Shown: in pieces, positions 15,975-24,038 of the stretch
Position numbering within the stretch: position 1 is the stretch's first letter
How the letters are laid out: every line of letters begins with the position of its first letter
From: Azoarcus olearius
GTDB taxonomy: Bacteria > Pseudomonadota > Gammaproteobacteria > Burkholderiales > Rhodocyclaceae
Direction of reading: 5' to 3'
DNA: 64,000 nt
NCBI RefSeq assembly: GCF_001682385.1
Contig: NZ_CP016210.1
Coordinates: 4,030,001 to 4,094,000, forward strand
The notes under the pieces: model-generated
The model's input: the letters and a program-made list of their open reading frames with translations, nothing else
What the model was told of the DNA's origin: nothing
Databases searched by the model: none
Position numbers and translations under genes: made by a program

Positions 15975-16745
15975 ATGACCCAACCCAATCACCACCGCCA
16001 CCACCCGCTGCCCACTCCGGCGTCGGTCACCCCCGCGCAGGCCTTGCGCTGGCTGGCCACCGGCTGGCGCATCTTCACCGCCAACCCCGGCGTCTGGGTC
16101 GTCCAGGCGCTCATCCTGTTCGTCATCCTCGCCGCGCTCGGCTTCCTGCCCTTCCTCGGCTGGGCCGCGGCGCCGGTGGCTTTCCCGCTGCTGGTGGGCG
16201 GCCTGCTGGCCGGTGCGCACGCGGTCGAACAGGGCCAGACCCTGCGCATCGACCATCTCTTCGAGGGACTGCGCCGTCACCCGGGGAACCTGCTGATGGT
16301 GGGCGGCTTCCACCTGCTCGGCACGCTGATCGCGGCGGCGGTTGGCGGCAGCGCGCTCTTTGCGGGCGGCGCTGCGGCGGGCCTGGGCGGTGTCGGCTTT
16401 GCCGCGGGCGGACTGATGCTGGGCGTACTGGTCTTCTCGCTGCTTTCCGCGCTGCTGGTGATGGCGCTGAGCTTTGCGCCGGCGCTGGTCATGCTGCAGA
16501 ACGTCGCCCCGCTGGACGCGATGAAGCTGTCCGCGCTGGCCTGTCTGCGCAACCTGCTCACCTTCGGCCTGCTCGCGGTGATGCTCTACGTGCTGGTATG
16601 GCTCGCACTCATTCCCGCCGGGCTGGGCATGCTGGTGCTGGTGCCGGTTCTCGCCGGCGCCCTGCTCGCGGCCTGGCGCGACACCTTCGCACAGGCGCCG
16701 GCGCTCGCCGCGCCCCTCCCCGGCGATCCTCCGCCGCACGCATAA
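15975..16745 (+). CDS. BPSS1780-like polytopic membrane protein, copy 1
   Basis: A 256-residue inner-membrane protein with about six hydrophobic segments. The N-terminal cytosolic stretch is His/Pro-rich (NHHRHHPLP), followed by the family hallmark (ALRWLATGWRIFTANPGVWV), a cytosol-membrane junction also seen in the next gene. A glycine/alanine-rich fourth segment (GGSALFAGGAAAGLGGVGFA) is unusual in composition. Function is unknown; the family (often named after Burkholderia BPSS1780) is common in Betaproteobacteria. It lies 7 bp before its paralogue and leads into nadD, suggesting one transcript. Confidence 0.82.
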   Translation: MTQPNHHRHHPLPTPASVTPAQALRWLATGWRIFTANPGVWVVQALILFVILAALGFLPFLGWAAAPVAFPLLVGGLLAGAHAVEQGQTLRIDHLFEGLRRHPGNLLMVGGFHLLGTLIAAAVGGSALFAGGAAAGLGGVGFAAGGLMLGVLVFSLLSALLVMALSFAPALVMLQNVAPLDAMKLSALACLRNLLTFGLLAVMLYVLVWLALIPAGLGMLVLVPVLAGALLAAWRDTFAQAPALAAPLPGDPPPHA

Positions 16746-16752
16746 TCCGCCC

Positions 16753-17523
16753 ATGCAAGCACGACAACTTCCCACCCCGCGCGGCTGGGCCTGGCTGCAG
16801 GAAGGCTTCAGGCTGTGGTGGCGCAATCCGGCGCTGCTCAGCTTCCTCGCCTTCGCCTACCTGCTGGTGCTGATCATCGTCAGCCTGTTCCCCTTCATCG
16901 GCCAGCCGATCGCCTCGCTGCTGATGCCGGTGCTGTCGCTCGGCGTACTGAACGGGTGCCGGGCCGTCGACCAGGGCCGCAAGGTCGGTCCGGACGTGCT
17001 GTTCTCCGGCTTCAAGAGCAACGTCCAGAGTCTGGTGACGGTGGGCGGCATCTACCTCGTCGCCAGCCTGCTGGTGCTGGTCCTCACCTCGCTGGTCGAT
17101 CGTGGTGCGCTGCTGGAGGCGATGACCAGCGGGCGGATGGACGAACAGACCGCATCCAGCCCCAACGTCCTGTTCTCGCTGCTGGTCGCGCTGGCGCTGT
17201 CCACCCCGGTGATGATGGCCTACTGGTTTGCGCCGCTGCTGGCCGGCTGGTGGGGGCTGACCGCGCCCAAGGCGATGTTCTTCAGCTTTCACGCCTGCCT
17301 GCGCAACTGGCGGCCCTTTCTTGCCTACGCCCTGGCACTGATGCTGTTCGGCGCGCTGATTCCCGGCCTCATCGTCGGCGTGCTCGGCCTCATCTCGCCG
17401 ACGCTGGCGACGCTGGTTTCGGTGCCGCTGCCGCTGATCCTGATCCCCGTGGTGTTCGCCAGCTTCTACTGCAACGCGCGCGACGTGTTCGACGTTCCGG
17501 CCAATGACGTCCCCAAGGGCTGA
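16753..17523 (+). CDS. BPSS1780-like polytopic membrane protein, copy 2
   Basis: A second 256-residue membrane protein of the same family, starting with MQARQLPTPRGWAWLQEGFRLWW-type sequence (the GW.WL..GF..... NP motif is shared with copy 1). It has about six transmembrane segments, an internal NGCRAVDQGRKV that parallels AHAVEQGQTL in copy 1, and a short charged tail. The two proteins are clearly diverged, so the duplication is old. Its end overlaps the nadD start by 20 bp, so translation of nadD is probably coupled. Function unknown. Confidence 0.82.
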   Translation: MQARQLPTPRGWAWLQEGFRLWWRNPALLSFLAFAYLLVLIIVSLFPFIGQPIASLLMPVLSLGVLNGCRAVDQGRKVGPDVLFSGFKSNVQSLVTVGGIYLVASLLVLVLTSLVDRGALLEAMTSGRMDEQTASSPNVLFSLLVALALSTPVMMAYWFAPLLAGWWGLTAPKAMFFSFHACLRNWRPFLAYALALMLFGALIPGLIVGVLGLISPTLATLVSVPLPLILIPVVFASFYCNARDVFDVPANDVPKG

Positions 17524-18187
17524 AGCCGGCTGCGGGCCACTGGGATTGCTCGGTGGTACCTTCGACCCGATCCACCTCGGCCACCTGCGGCTCGCCGAAG
17601 AGGCGCGCGAAGCGCTGACGCTGGACGGCGTGCGCCTGATCCCGGCGGGAGAACCGCCCCATCGCGCGGCGCCCAGCTCCACCGCGGCCGACCGCCTGGC
17701 GATGGCGCGCCTGGCGATCGCCGGCAACCCGCGGTTCGAGGTGGACGACGGCGAGGTCCGCGCCAGCCGCAAGAGCTACACCGTGCTCACGCTCGAACGT
17801 CTGCGCGCCGAACTCGGCGCCGACCGCCCGCTGGTGTTGATCCTCGGTGCCGATGCGTTCGAGGGCCTGCCGGGCTGGCACCGCTGGCAGGCGCTGTTCG
17901 ACCTCGCCCACATCGCTGTGGCCAACCGGCCGGGCTACGCGCCTCATGGGCGCCGCTGGCCCGCGGTGCTGTCGGCCGAACTCGACGCCGCCTGCCGCGA
18001 CCGCCACAGCACCGACCCGGCCGATCTGCGTGCAGCGCCCGCCGGACGCGTGATCGCCTTCGACATGACGCCGCTGGCGATCTCGGCGTCCCACATCCGC
18101 GACCTGATCGGCGCCGGCACCAGCCCGCGTTACCTGTTGCCGGATTCCGTTCTCGACTATATTGATTTACATCACCTCTACCGCTGA
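17504..18187 (+). CDS. nadD: Nicotinate-nucleotide adenylyltransferase
   Basis: A 227-residue nucleotidyltransferase. The ATP-binding motif is GGTFDPIHLGHLRLA (T/HxGH), and the C-terminal ISASHIRDLI corresponds to the family ISSTxIR. Between them are LILGADAFEGLPGWHRW and HIAVANRPGY, both typical of NadD. It joins ATP and nicotinate mononucleotide to make deamido-NAD. Its start lies inside the preceding membrane-protein gene. It is followed by rsfS and rlmH, the conserved nadD-rsfS-rlmH order. Confidence 0.96.
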   Translation: MTSPRAEAGCGPLGLLGGTFDPIHLGHLRLAEEAREALTLDGVRLIPAGEPPHRAAPSSTAADRLAMARLAIAGNPRFEVDDGEVRASRKSYTVLTLERLRAELGADRPLVLILGADAFEGLPGWHRWQALFDLAHIAVANRPGYAPHGRRWPAVLSAELDAACRDRHSTDPADLRAAPAGRVIAFDMTPLAISASHIRDLIGAGTSPRYLLPDSVLDYIDLHHLYR

Positions 18188-18206
18188 AAAGGCCACCAAC
18201 CACCCG

Positions 18207-18572
18207 ATGAAAACGCCCACGCTGCAGGAAACCGTCGTAGCCGCCCTGGAAGACATCAAGGCGCGCGACATCGAAGTCATCGACACCACCAAGCGCACCG
18301 CACTGTTCGATCGCATCATCGTTGCCAGCGCCGATTCCGGCCGGCAAACCCGCGCGTTGTCGCGCAACGTGCAAGACAAGGTCAAGGAAGCAGGCGGCCA
18401 GGTTGTCAGCGTGGAAGGCGAGGACACCGGCGAGTGGGTGTTGGTGGACCTGGGCGATATCGTGGTGCACATCATGCAGCCGGCCGTCCGCAGCTATTAC
18501 AACCTCGAGGAACTCTGGGTCGCGCATCCCGCCAGCCGGCACAAGGCGGCGGAGGCCCGACAGGGCGAATGA
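18207..18572 (+). CDS. rsfS: Ribosomal silencing factor RsfS
   Basis: A 121-residue RsfS/Iojap/C7orf30 family protein. The core includes [14 protein letters not shown], the [18 protein letters not shown] strand-loop-helix, and [28 protein letters not shown], the highly conserved C-terminal signature. It binds ribosomal protein uL14 and blocks subunit joining in slow growth. The start at 18207 is 19 bases after nadD. The stop overlaps the rlmH start in an ATGA junction. Confidence 0.96.
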   Translation: MKTPTLQETVVAALEDIKARDIEVIDTTKRTALFDRIIVASADSGRQTRALSRNVQDKVKEAGGQVVSVEGEDTGEWVLVDLGDIVVHIMQPAVRSYYNLEELWVAHPASRHKAAEARQGE

Positions 18573-19039
18573 AGCTGCTCGTGGTGGCGGTCGGCCACCG
18601 CATGCCGGCGTGGGTCGATGCCGGTTTCGATGAATTCGCGCGCCGCATGCCGCGCGAACTGCCGCTGCAACTGATCGAAGTGAAGGCTGAGCCGCGCACC
18701 AGCGGCAAGCCGGTGGAGGCGATGATGGCGGCGGAAGCTGCCCGCATCGAGGCCGTGCTGCCGCCCCGTTGCCGCCGCGTGGTGCTCGACGAGCGCGGCG
18801 GCGACCTCACGACGGTTGCCCTGGCGCGCCGGCTGGAGGCCTGGCAGGGCGAGGGCGAGGACGTCGCCTTCATCGTCGGCGGCCCCGACGGCCTGGCGCC
18901 CTCCCTCAAGGCCAGCGCGGCCGAATCCCTGCGCCTGTCCAGCCTCACGCTGCCGCATGCGCTGGTCCGCCCCCTGCTGGCAGAAGCGCTCTATCGCGCC
19001 TGGACCGTCACCCGCAATCACCCCTACCACCGCGAATAG
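18569..19039 (+). CDS. rlmH: 23S rRNA pseudouridine-1915 N3-methyltransferase
   Basis: A 156-residue SPOUT methyltransferase. The knot carries the SAM site [13 protein letters not shown] (about 105-117) and the conserved C-terminus [20 protein letters not shown]...NHPYHRE. It methylates pseudouridine 1915 of 23S rRNA in helix 69. ATGA overlap with rsfS indicates translational coupling, and def starts 2 bases after its stop. Confidence 0.97.
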   Translation: MKLLVVAVGHRMPAWVDAGFDEFARRMPRELPLQLIEVKAEPRTSGKPVEAMMAAEAARIEAVLPPRCRRVVLDERGGDLTTVALARRLEAWQGEGEDVAFIVGGPDGLAPSLKASAAESLRLSSLTLPHALVRPLLAEALYRAWTVTRNHPYHRE

Positions 19040-19041
19040 CC

Positions 19042-19575
19042 ATGATCCTCGACATCCTCCGCATGGGCGATCCCCGGCTGATGCGCGCCGCGCGCCCGGT
19101 CTGCGCGTTCGGTACCGACGAACTGCGCCGCATCGTCGCCGACATGGTCGAAACCATGCATGCAGCGGGCGGGGTCGGTCTTGCGGCGCCGCAGGTAGGC
19201 ATCGACCTGCGGCTGGTGATCTTCGGCTTCGAACGCAGCGAACGCTACCCGGACGCGCCCCCGGTGCCCTTCACCGTGCTGGCCAACCCGGTGCTCACGC
19301 CCTTGTCCGACGAACTGGAAGAAGGCTGGGAAGGCTGCCTGTCGGTGCCGGGCCTGCGCGGCTGGGTGCCGCGCTTCCGCCACCTGCTTTACCGCGGCGC
19401 GGACATCGACGGCAAGCCGCTGGAGCGGCGGGTGGAGGGGTTTCATGCACGGGTGGTGCAACACGAGTGCGACCACCTTGACGGCATCCTGTATCCGGCC
19501 CGGATCAGCGACTTCAGCCGCTTCGGCTTCATCGACGCGCTGCCGGCGAACGATTCGGCGGCGGAAGAAGTCTGA
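19042..19575 (+). CDS. def: Peptide deformylase
   Basis: A 177-residue metallohydrolase with all three family motifs: [10 protein letters not shown] (about 45-54), EGCLSVPG (about 96-103, with the metal Cys) and HECDHLDG (about 139-146, with two metal His and catalytic Glu). It removes the N-formyl group from new proteins. It lacks the basic KxRxx C-terminal helix typical of E. coli Def and ends in an acidic tail (NDSAAEEV). It is located after rlmH rather than beside fmt, so it may be a second deformylase; the fmt-linked copy, if any, is outside the window. Confidence 0.93.
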   Translation: MILDILRMGDPRLMRAARPVCAFGTDELRRIVADMVETMHAAGGVGLAAPQVGIDLRLVIFGFERSERYPDAPPVPFTVLANPVLTPLSDELEEGWEGCLSVPGLRGWVPRFRHLLYRGADIDGKPLERRVEGFHARVVQHECDHLDGILYPARISDFSRFGFIDALPANDSAAEEV

Positions 19576-19641
19576 ACAGACGGTAACGACGAGCCCGCCC
19601 GGCCGGCTACAATTGCGCGTCATTCCCCGAATGCCTTTCAC

Positions 19642-20262
19642 ATGGCTGCCAGTACTCCCCGCATCTACCTCGCCTCGAAGAGCCCCCGCCGGCGCGAACT
19701 GCTGCGCCAGATCGGCGTGTCCTTCGACGTGCTGACCTTCCGCACCGGCGAACGCGGCGACGACGCCGACGTGGACGAAACCCCGTTCGACGGCGAAAGC
19801 GTCGAACACTACGTGGAACGGCTGGCCCTCACCAAGGCCGAAGCCGGTCTGCGACGCACGCTATGGCGCAAGCTGCCGCGCCAGCCGGTGCTGGCGGCGG
19901 ACACCACGCTGGAGGTCGACGGCGACATCATCGGCAAGCCCGCCGACGCCGCCCACGCGCGCGCCATCCTGCAGCGCCTGTCGGGCCGCAGCCACCGTGT
20001 ACTCACCGCGATCGCGGTCAGCGACGGGGCGCGCATCCGCAGCCTCACCTCGGTGAGCGAGGTGCGCTTTCGCCCCCTCGGCGACGACGACATCCGCCAC
20101 TACATCGCCTCCGGCGAACCGATGGACAAGGCCGGCGCGTACGGCATCCAGGGCCGCGCGGCGATGTTCGTCGAGGAAATCCGCGGCAGCTATTCGGGCA
20201 TCATGGGTTTGCCGCTGTTCGAAACCGCCCAGCTGCTGGAAGCCTTCGGCTATCCTCTCTAG
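19642..20262 (+). CDS. maf: Maf-like nucleoside triphosphate pyrophosphatase (YhdE type, dTTP/UTP)
   Basis: A 206-residue Maf protein. The N-terminal SKSPRRRELL loop is the phosphate-binding motif. The middle ADTTLEVDGDIIGKPADAAHA holds the catalytic Asp and Lys, and GAYGIQGRAA is the third conserved block. YhdE-type members hydrolyse dTTP, UTP and modified pyrimidine nucleotides to monophosphates. It precedes rng, the usual maf-rng pairing. Start ATG at 19642 gives a short leader MAASTPRIYLASKSP. Confidence 0.94.
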   Translation: MAASTPRIYLASKSPRRRELLRQIGVSFDVLTFRTGERGDDADVDETPFDGESVEHYVERLALTKAEAGLRRTLWRKLPRQPVLAADTTLEVDGDIIGKPADAAHARAILQRLSGRSHRVLTAIAVSDGARIRSLTSVSEVRFRPLGDDDIRHYIASGEPMDKAGAYGIQGRAAMFVEEIRGSYSGIMGLPLFETAQLLEAFGYPL

Positions 20263-20317
20263 CTGCGCCGCGGCCCGCGGGCGGCGGACGGGTAACGACG
20301 AGGCGTGGCGATGAGCC

Positions 20318-20353
20318 ATGCGCAATGACAGCACCACGGCTGCCATTGCGCAT
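20318..20353 (+). other. Perfect 10-bp inverted repeat in the maf-rng junction
   Basis: ATGCGCAATG (20318-20327) and CATTGCGCAT (20344-20353) are perfect complements around a 16-base loop. The second arm ends 21 bases before the rng start and is followed by only a few T residues, so it is a weak terminator candidate. It could form a stem close to the rng ribosome site. Confidence 0.6.
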
Positions 20354-20374
20354 TTCCCATTACCGCCTCGAACC

Positions 20375-21829
20375 ATGAGCATCGAGTTCCTCATCAACTT
20401 CACCCCGCAGGAGACGCGGGTCGCCATCGTCGAACAGGGCGTCGTGCAGGAACTGCACGTCGAACGCACGGCCAGCCGGGGCATCGTCGGCAACATCTAC
20501 CTCGGCAAGGTCGTACGGGTGCTGCCCGGCATGCAGTCCGCCTTCATCGAGATCGGCCTCGAGCGCACCGCCTTCCTGCATGTGGCGGACATCTGGAGCG
20601 ACCGCCAGAACGGCGAAGCGGCAAAGCCGATCGAGCGCATCCTCGCCGAAGGCCAGAGCCTGGTCGTCCAGGTGCTCAAGGACCCGATCGGCACCAAGGG
20701 CGCCCGGCTCTCCACCCAGATCAGCATCGCCGGCCGGCTGCTCGTCTATCTGCCCCAGGAAAAACACATCGGCATCTCGCAGCGGATCGAGAACGAGACC
20801 GAGCGCGAGGCGCTCCGCGAGCGCCTGACCCGCCTCGTGCCCGCCGACGAACCCGGCGGCTTCATCGTGCGCACCATGGCCGAGTCCGCCTCGGACGACG
20901 AACTCGCCGCCGACATCGCCTACCTGCGCAAGCTCTGGAACGAGATTCGCAACAACAGCACCGGCGCCTTCCCGCCCAAGCTGCTGCATGAAGACCTTGG
21001 CTTGGGCCAGCGCGTGCTGCGCGACCTGGTCAACGAGGAAACCACGCGCATCCGCGTCGATTCGCGGGAAAACTTCCAGAAGCTCGCCGCCTTCGCGGCC
21101 GAATACAGCCCCAAGGTGCTGCCCTTGCTCGAGCACTACACCGGCGAGCGGCCGCTGTTCGACATCTTCAACATCGAAGAGGAAATCCAGAAGGCGCTCG
21201 CGCGCCGGGTGGATCTCAAGTCGGGGGGCTACCTGATCATCGACCAGACCGAGGCGATGACCACGGTCGACGTCAACACCGGCGGCTTCGTCGGCGCACG
21301 CAACTTCGACGACACCATCTTCAAGACCAATCTCGAGGCCACCCAGGCGATCGCCCGCCAGCTGCGCCTGCGCAACCTCGGCGGCATCATCATCATCGAC
21401 TTCATCGACATGGAAAACGTCGAGCATCGCGAGATGGTGCTGGAGGAATTCCGCAAGGCGCTCGCGCGCGACCACACCAAGATGAGCATCAACGGCTTCA
21501 CCGCGCTCGGGCTGGTGGAGATGACGCGCAAGCGCACCCGCGAGTCGCTGGCCCATCTGCTGTGCGAAGCCTGCCCCACCTGTGGCGGGCGGGGCGAGGT
21601 CAAGACCGCCCGCACCGTGGCTTACGAGGTCCTGCGCGAACTGCTGCGCGAAGCCCGCCAGTTCAATGCACGCGAATTCCGCGTGCTCGCGGCGCCCAAC
21701 GTCATCGACCTGTTCCTCGACGAGGAAAGCCAGTCGCTGGCGATGCTGTCGGACTTCATCGACAAGAAGATCTCGCTGCACCCCGAGGCGAGCTACACCC
21801 AGGAACAGTTCGACATCGTGCTGCTGTAA
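20375..21829 (+). CDS. rng: Ribonuclease G
   Basis: A 484-residue RNase E/G family endonuclease, short like RNase G with no long C-terminal scaffold. It starts with an S1 RNA-binding domain (GNIYLGKVVRVLPGMQSAFIEIG at about 34-56). The catalytic DNase I-like region contains the Mg-binding DVNTGGFVG and DFIDMENVEHREMVL. Two cysteines in CPTCGGRG form the Zn-link for dimerisation. It processes 16S rRNA 5' ends and degrades some mRNAs. The ATG at 20375 is preferred over an open frame to 20318, which would pass through the inverted repeat. Confidence 0.96.
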   Translation: MSIEFLINFTPQETRVAIVEQGVVQELHVERTASRGIVGNIYLGKVVRVLPGMQSAFIEIGLERTAFLHVADIWSDRQNGEAAKPIERILAEGQSLVVQVLKDPIGTKGARLSTQISIAGRLLVYLPQEKHIGISQRIENETEREALRERLTRLVPADEPGGFIVRTMAESASDDELAADIAYLRKLWNEIRNNSTGAFPPKLLHEDLGLGQRVLRDLVNEETTRIRVDSRENFQKLAAFAAEYSPKVLPLLEHYTGERPLFDIFNIEEEIQKALARRVDLKSGGYLIIDQTEAMTTVDVNTGGFVGARNFDDTIFKTNLEATQAIARQLRLRNLGGIIIIDFIDMENVEHREMVLEEFRKALARDHTKMSINGFTALGLVEMTRKRTRESLAHLLCEACPTCGGRGEVKTARTVAYEVLRELLREARQFNAREFRVLAAPNVIDLFLDEESQSLAMLSDFIDKKISLHPEASYTQEQFDIVLL

Positions 21830-21837
21830 GGCGTCTT

Positions 21838-22794
21838 GTGCGTACTCCCGCCGAACCCCGCGCCGACAGCGGCCAGCCACGCGCGCTCGTCCTCCTCGCC
21901 GCTACCCGCCCGGCCTTTCTGTCGATCACGCTGGTCGGCTGCCTGATCGGGCTGGCGAGCGCCGCCGGCAGCGGCGTGGCGGTCGACGCCTGGAGCGCGG
22001 CGCTGACGGTCCTGGCCGCGCTGCTTGCGCACGCCGGCGCCAATGTCGTCAACGACTATCACGACGCGCGCAGCGGTGCCGACGAGGCCAACCGGAACCG
22101 GCTTTTTCCGTACACCGGCGGCAGCCGCTTCATCCAGAACGGCGTGCTCGGCGTGCGTGAAACCGGCCGGTTCGGCCACGCCCTGCTCGCGCTCGTCGTG
22201 CCTGCCGGGCTGTGGCTGGCGTGGCATGCGGGGGCGGGTCTGCTGGCGATCGGCGCCGCGGGTCTGCTGCTCGGCTGGGCGTATTCCGCGCCGCCGCTGG
22301 CCCTGATGAGTCGGGGGCTGGGCGAACTCGCGATCGCCGCGGCGTGGCTGCTGGTGGTGGTGGGGGCGGATTATGTGCAGCGGCGCGCGTTCAGCCCGCT
22401 GCCCGCAATGGCCGGGCTGTCATACGCGCTGCTGGTCGCCAGCCTGCTGTTCATCAACCAGTTTCCCGACCACGACGGCGACGCTGCCGCGGGCAAGCGC
22501 ACGCTGGTCGTCCGGCTGGGGCCCGACACCGCCAAATGGGCCTACCTGCTGATCGCCATCGTGGCCTACGGCTGGCTGGTAGCAATGGTGGCGGTGGAAC
22601 GGCTGCCGCAGAAAGCGGGGGCTGCGGCGCTGACGCTGGTGTTCTCGTTTTCGGCCGCACGGGAACTGCTGGCCCATGCCCGGCAGCCGGACGAACTGGA
22701 AGGGGCGATCAAACGGACCATCCTCGCGGCCAACCTGCACGGTCTGGCGCTTGCCGCGGCGCTGGCCTTTGCGGCCTGGCCCCGCCGCGGCTGA
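21838..22794 (+). CDS. UbiA-family prenyltransferase (MenA-like)
   Basis: A 318-residue polytopic protein with about eight to nine hydrophobic segments. The first Asp-rich motif is NDYHDARSGADEANR and the second FPDHDGDAAAGKRTLVVRLG, the pair that coordinates Mg-diphosphate in UbiA enzymes; the spacing and NDYxD resemble MenA (1,4-dihydroxy-2-naphthoate prenyltransferase) more than UbiA itself. No other men gene is in the window, so the quinone or other aromatic acceptor is uncertain. The start is taken as GTG at 21838, 8 bases after the rng stop. The gene ends convergently 14 bp from the next one. Confidence 0.85.
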   Translation: MRTPAEPRADSGQPRALVLLAATRPAFLSITLVGCLIGLASAAGSGVAVDAWSAALTVLAALLAHAGANVVNDYHDARSGADEANRNRLFPYTGGSRFIQNGVLGVRETGRFGHALLALVVPAGLWLAWHAGAGLLAIGAAGLLLGWAYSAPPLALMSRGLGELAIAAAWLLVVVGADYVQRRAFSPLPAMAGLSYALLVASLLFINQFPDHDGDAAAGKRTLVVRLGPDTAKWAYLLIAIVAYGWLVAMVAVERLPQKAGAAALTLVFSFSAARELLAHARQPDELEGAIKRTILAANLHGLALAAALAFAAWPRRG

Positions 22795-22808
22795 CCTGGA
22801 GCTGCCGC

Positions 22809-23174
22809 CTAGTTGCTGCTGCCGCCGCAGGCGTGAAGGCTGGTGTCGCGCCCGCACTGGTGGAAGTTGCCGAGCGGACGATAGAAGGTGTACTCCAGCG
22901 GATCGACCACCCAGTCACGCCCGGTTTCGCCCACGGTGCCGGTGGGAATCGTGAACGGCAGCGCGATCACGAAGCCTGCGGCGCCGAGGACCGATGCGAT
23001 GAGGCTGAAGGGGCGCACGATGAACAGGTCGGCCGCCTTGTCGCCACCGCGATCGCCGGTAATTGTCTCGTCGACCTGCGCAAATGCCGGCGCGGCCGGC
23101 GCCAGCAGGGACGCCGCCAGGGCGAGGGCAAGGGCGCGGTTGCGCAGAGGCTGCTTCGAACGCTGGCTCTTCAT
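22809..23174 (-). CDS. Small exported protein with signal peptide and one membrane segment
   Basis: A 121-residue protein. It begins with a basic n-region and hydrophobic core (RALALALAASLLAPAAPAFAQ), a Sec signal cleaved after AFA. After an acidic stretch comes a hydrophobic segment (FSLIASVLGAAGFVIALPFT) and then EYTFYRPLGNFHQCG with two Cys near the end. I have seen this layout in short proteobacterial exported proteins, but I do not know a function. The ATG at 23174 has GGGAGAAGAA directly upstream, a strong ribosome site, so the longer open frame to 23951 is rejected. It is divergent from the response-regulator gene with a 147-bp shared promoter region and may belong to its regulon. Confidence 0.75.
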   Translation of the reverse strand: MKSQRSKQPLRNRALALALAASLLAPAAPAFAQVDETITGDRGGDKAADLFIVRPFSLIASVLGAAGFVIALPFTIPTGTVGETGRDWVVDPLEYTFYRPLGNFHQCGRDTSLHACGGSSN

Positions 23175-23321
23175 GTTCTTCTCCCGTATGGATGTCGTCC
23201 GGCGCGTCCGCTCCCGCTTGCCATGACAGGCGCGGCCTGATGTATCCGGATCACTACAAAGCAGACAAGCAGGATACAAGACGATCGCCGACAATTCACC
23301 GTCTTTCGCTTGCCGCCTGTC

Positions 23322-24038
23322 ATGAGCCACCAGATTCTCATTGTCGATGACGACCCGCAGATCCGCAGCCTGCTGGCCGACTACCTCGACAATTTCGGCT
23401 TCGCCTGCCGCGCGGTCGGCGACGCCACCGCAATGCGCGCCGCGCTGGCGGCCCGTCCGGCGGACCTCGTCATCCTCGACCTGATGCTGCCCGGCGAGGA
23501 CGGCCTCAGCCTGTGCCGCACGCTGCGCACCCATGGCGACATCCCGATCATCATGCTCACCGCGCGGGCAGAGGCGGCCGACCGCATCGTGGGCCTCGAA
23601 CTCGGCGCCGACGATTACGTGGTCAAGCCCTTCGACCCGCGCGAACTGGTCGCCCGCATCCACACCATCCTGCGCCGCGCCGCCGCGGCGCGGCAGGCAC
23701 CGGCTGCCGAGGCGAACGGCGCGGGCGAAATCGCCTTCGCCGGCTGGCAACTCAATCCGCTCACGCGCGTGCTGACCTCGCCCGAACGCCTCGCCATTCC
23801 GCTCTCCAATGCGGAATTCCGCCTGCTGTGGGTCTTCATCGAGCGGCCGCGCTGCGTGCTCAACCGCGACCAGCTGCTCGATGCCGCGCGCGGTCGCGCC
23901 GCCGAAGCCTTCGACCGCAGCATCGACCTGCTGGTATCCCGGCTGCGGCAAAAGCTGCAGGAAGACCCCCGTCTGCCCAAGCTGCTGAAGACGATCCGCG
24001 GCGAGGGCTACCTGTTCGATACCGAGGTGGTGCGCTGA
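23322..24038 (+). CDS. OmpR-family response regulator
   Basis: A 238-residue two-domain regulator. The receiver (1-120) has the acidic pocket DDD at 9-11, phospho-acceptor Asp53 in VILDLMLPGEDG, Thr in MLTARAE and Lys in VVKPFDP. The C-terminal winged helix (about 140-235) shows LSNAEFRLLWVFIERP and the end GEGYLFDTEVV. It is followed by its histidine kinase with a 1-base TGATG overlap, so both are made together. The upstream gap to the divergent exported protein probably holds its operator. Target genes unknown. Confidence 0.95.
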   Translation: MSHQILIVDDDPQIRSLLADYLDNFGFACRAVGDATAMRAALAARPADLVILDLMLPGEDGLSLCRTLRTHGDIPIIMLTARAEAADRIVGLELGADDYVVKPFDPRELVARIHTILRRAAAARQAPAAEANGAGEIAFAGWQLNPLTRVLTSPERLAIPLSNAEFRLLWVFIERPRCVLNRDQLLDAARGRAAEAFDRSIDLLVSRLRQKLQEDPRLPKLLKTIRGEGYLFDTEVVR

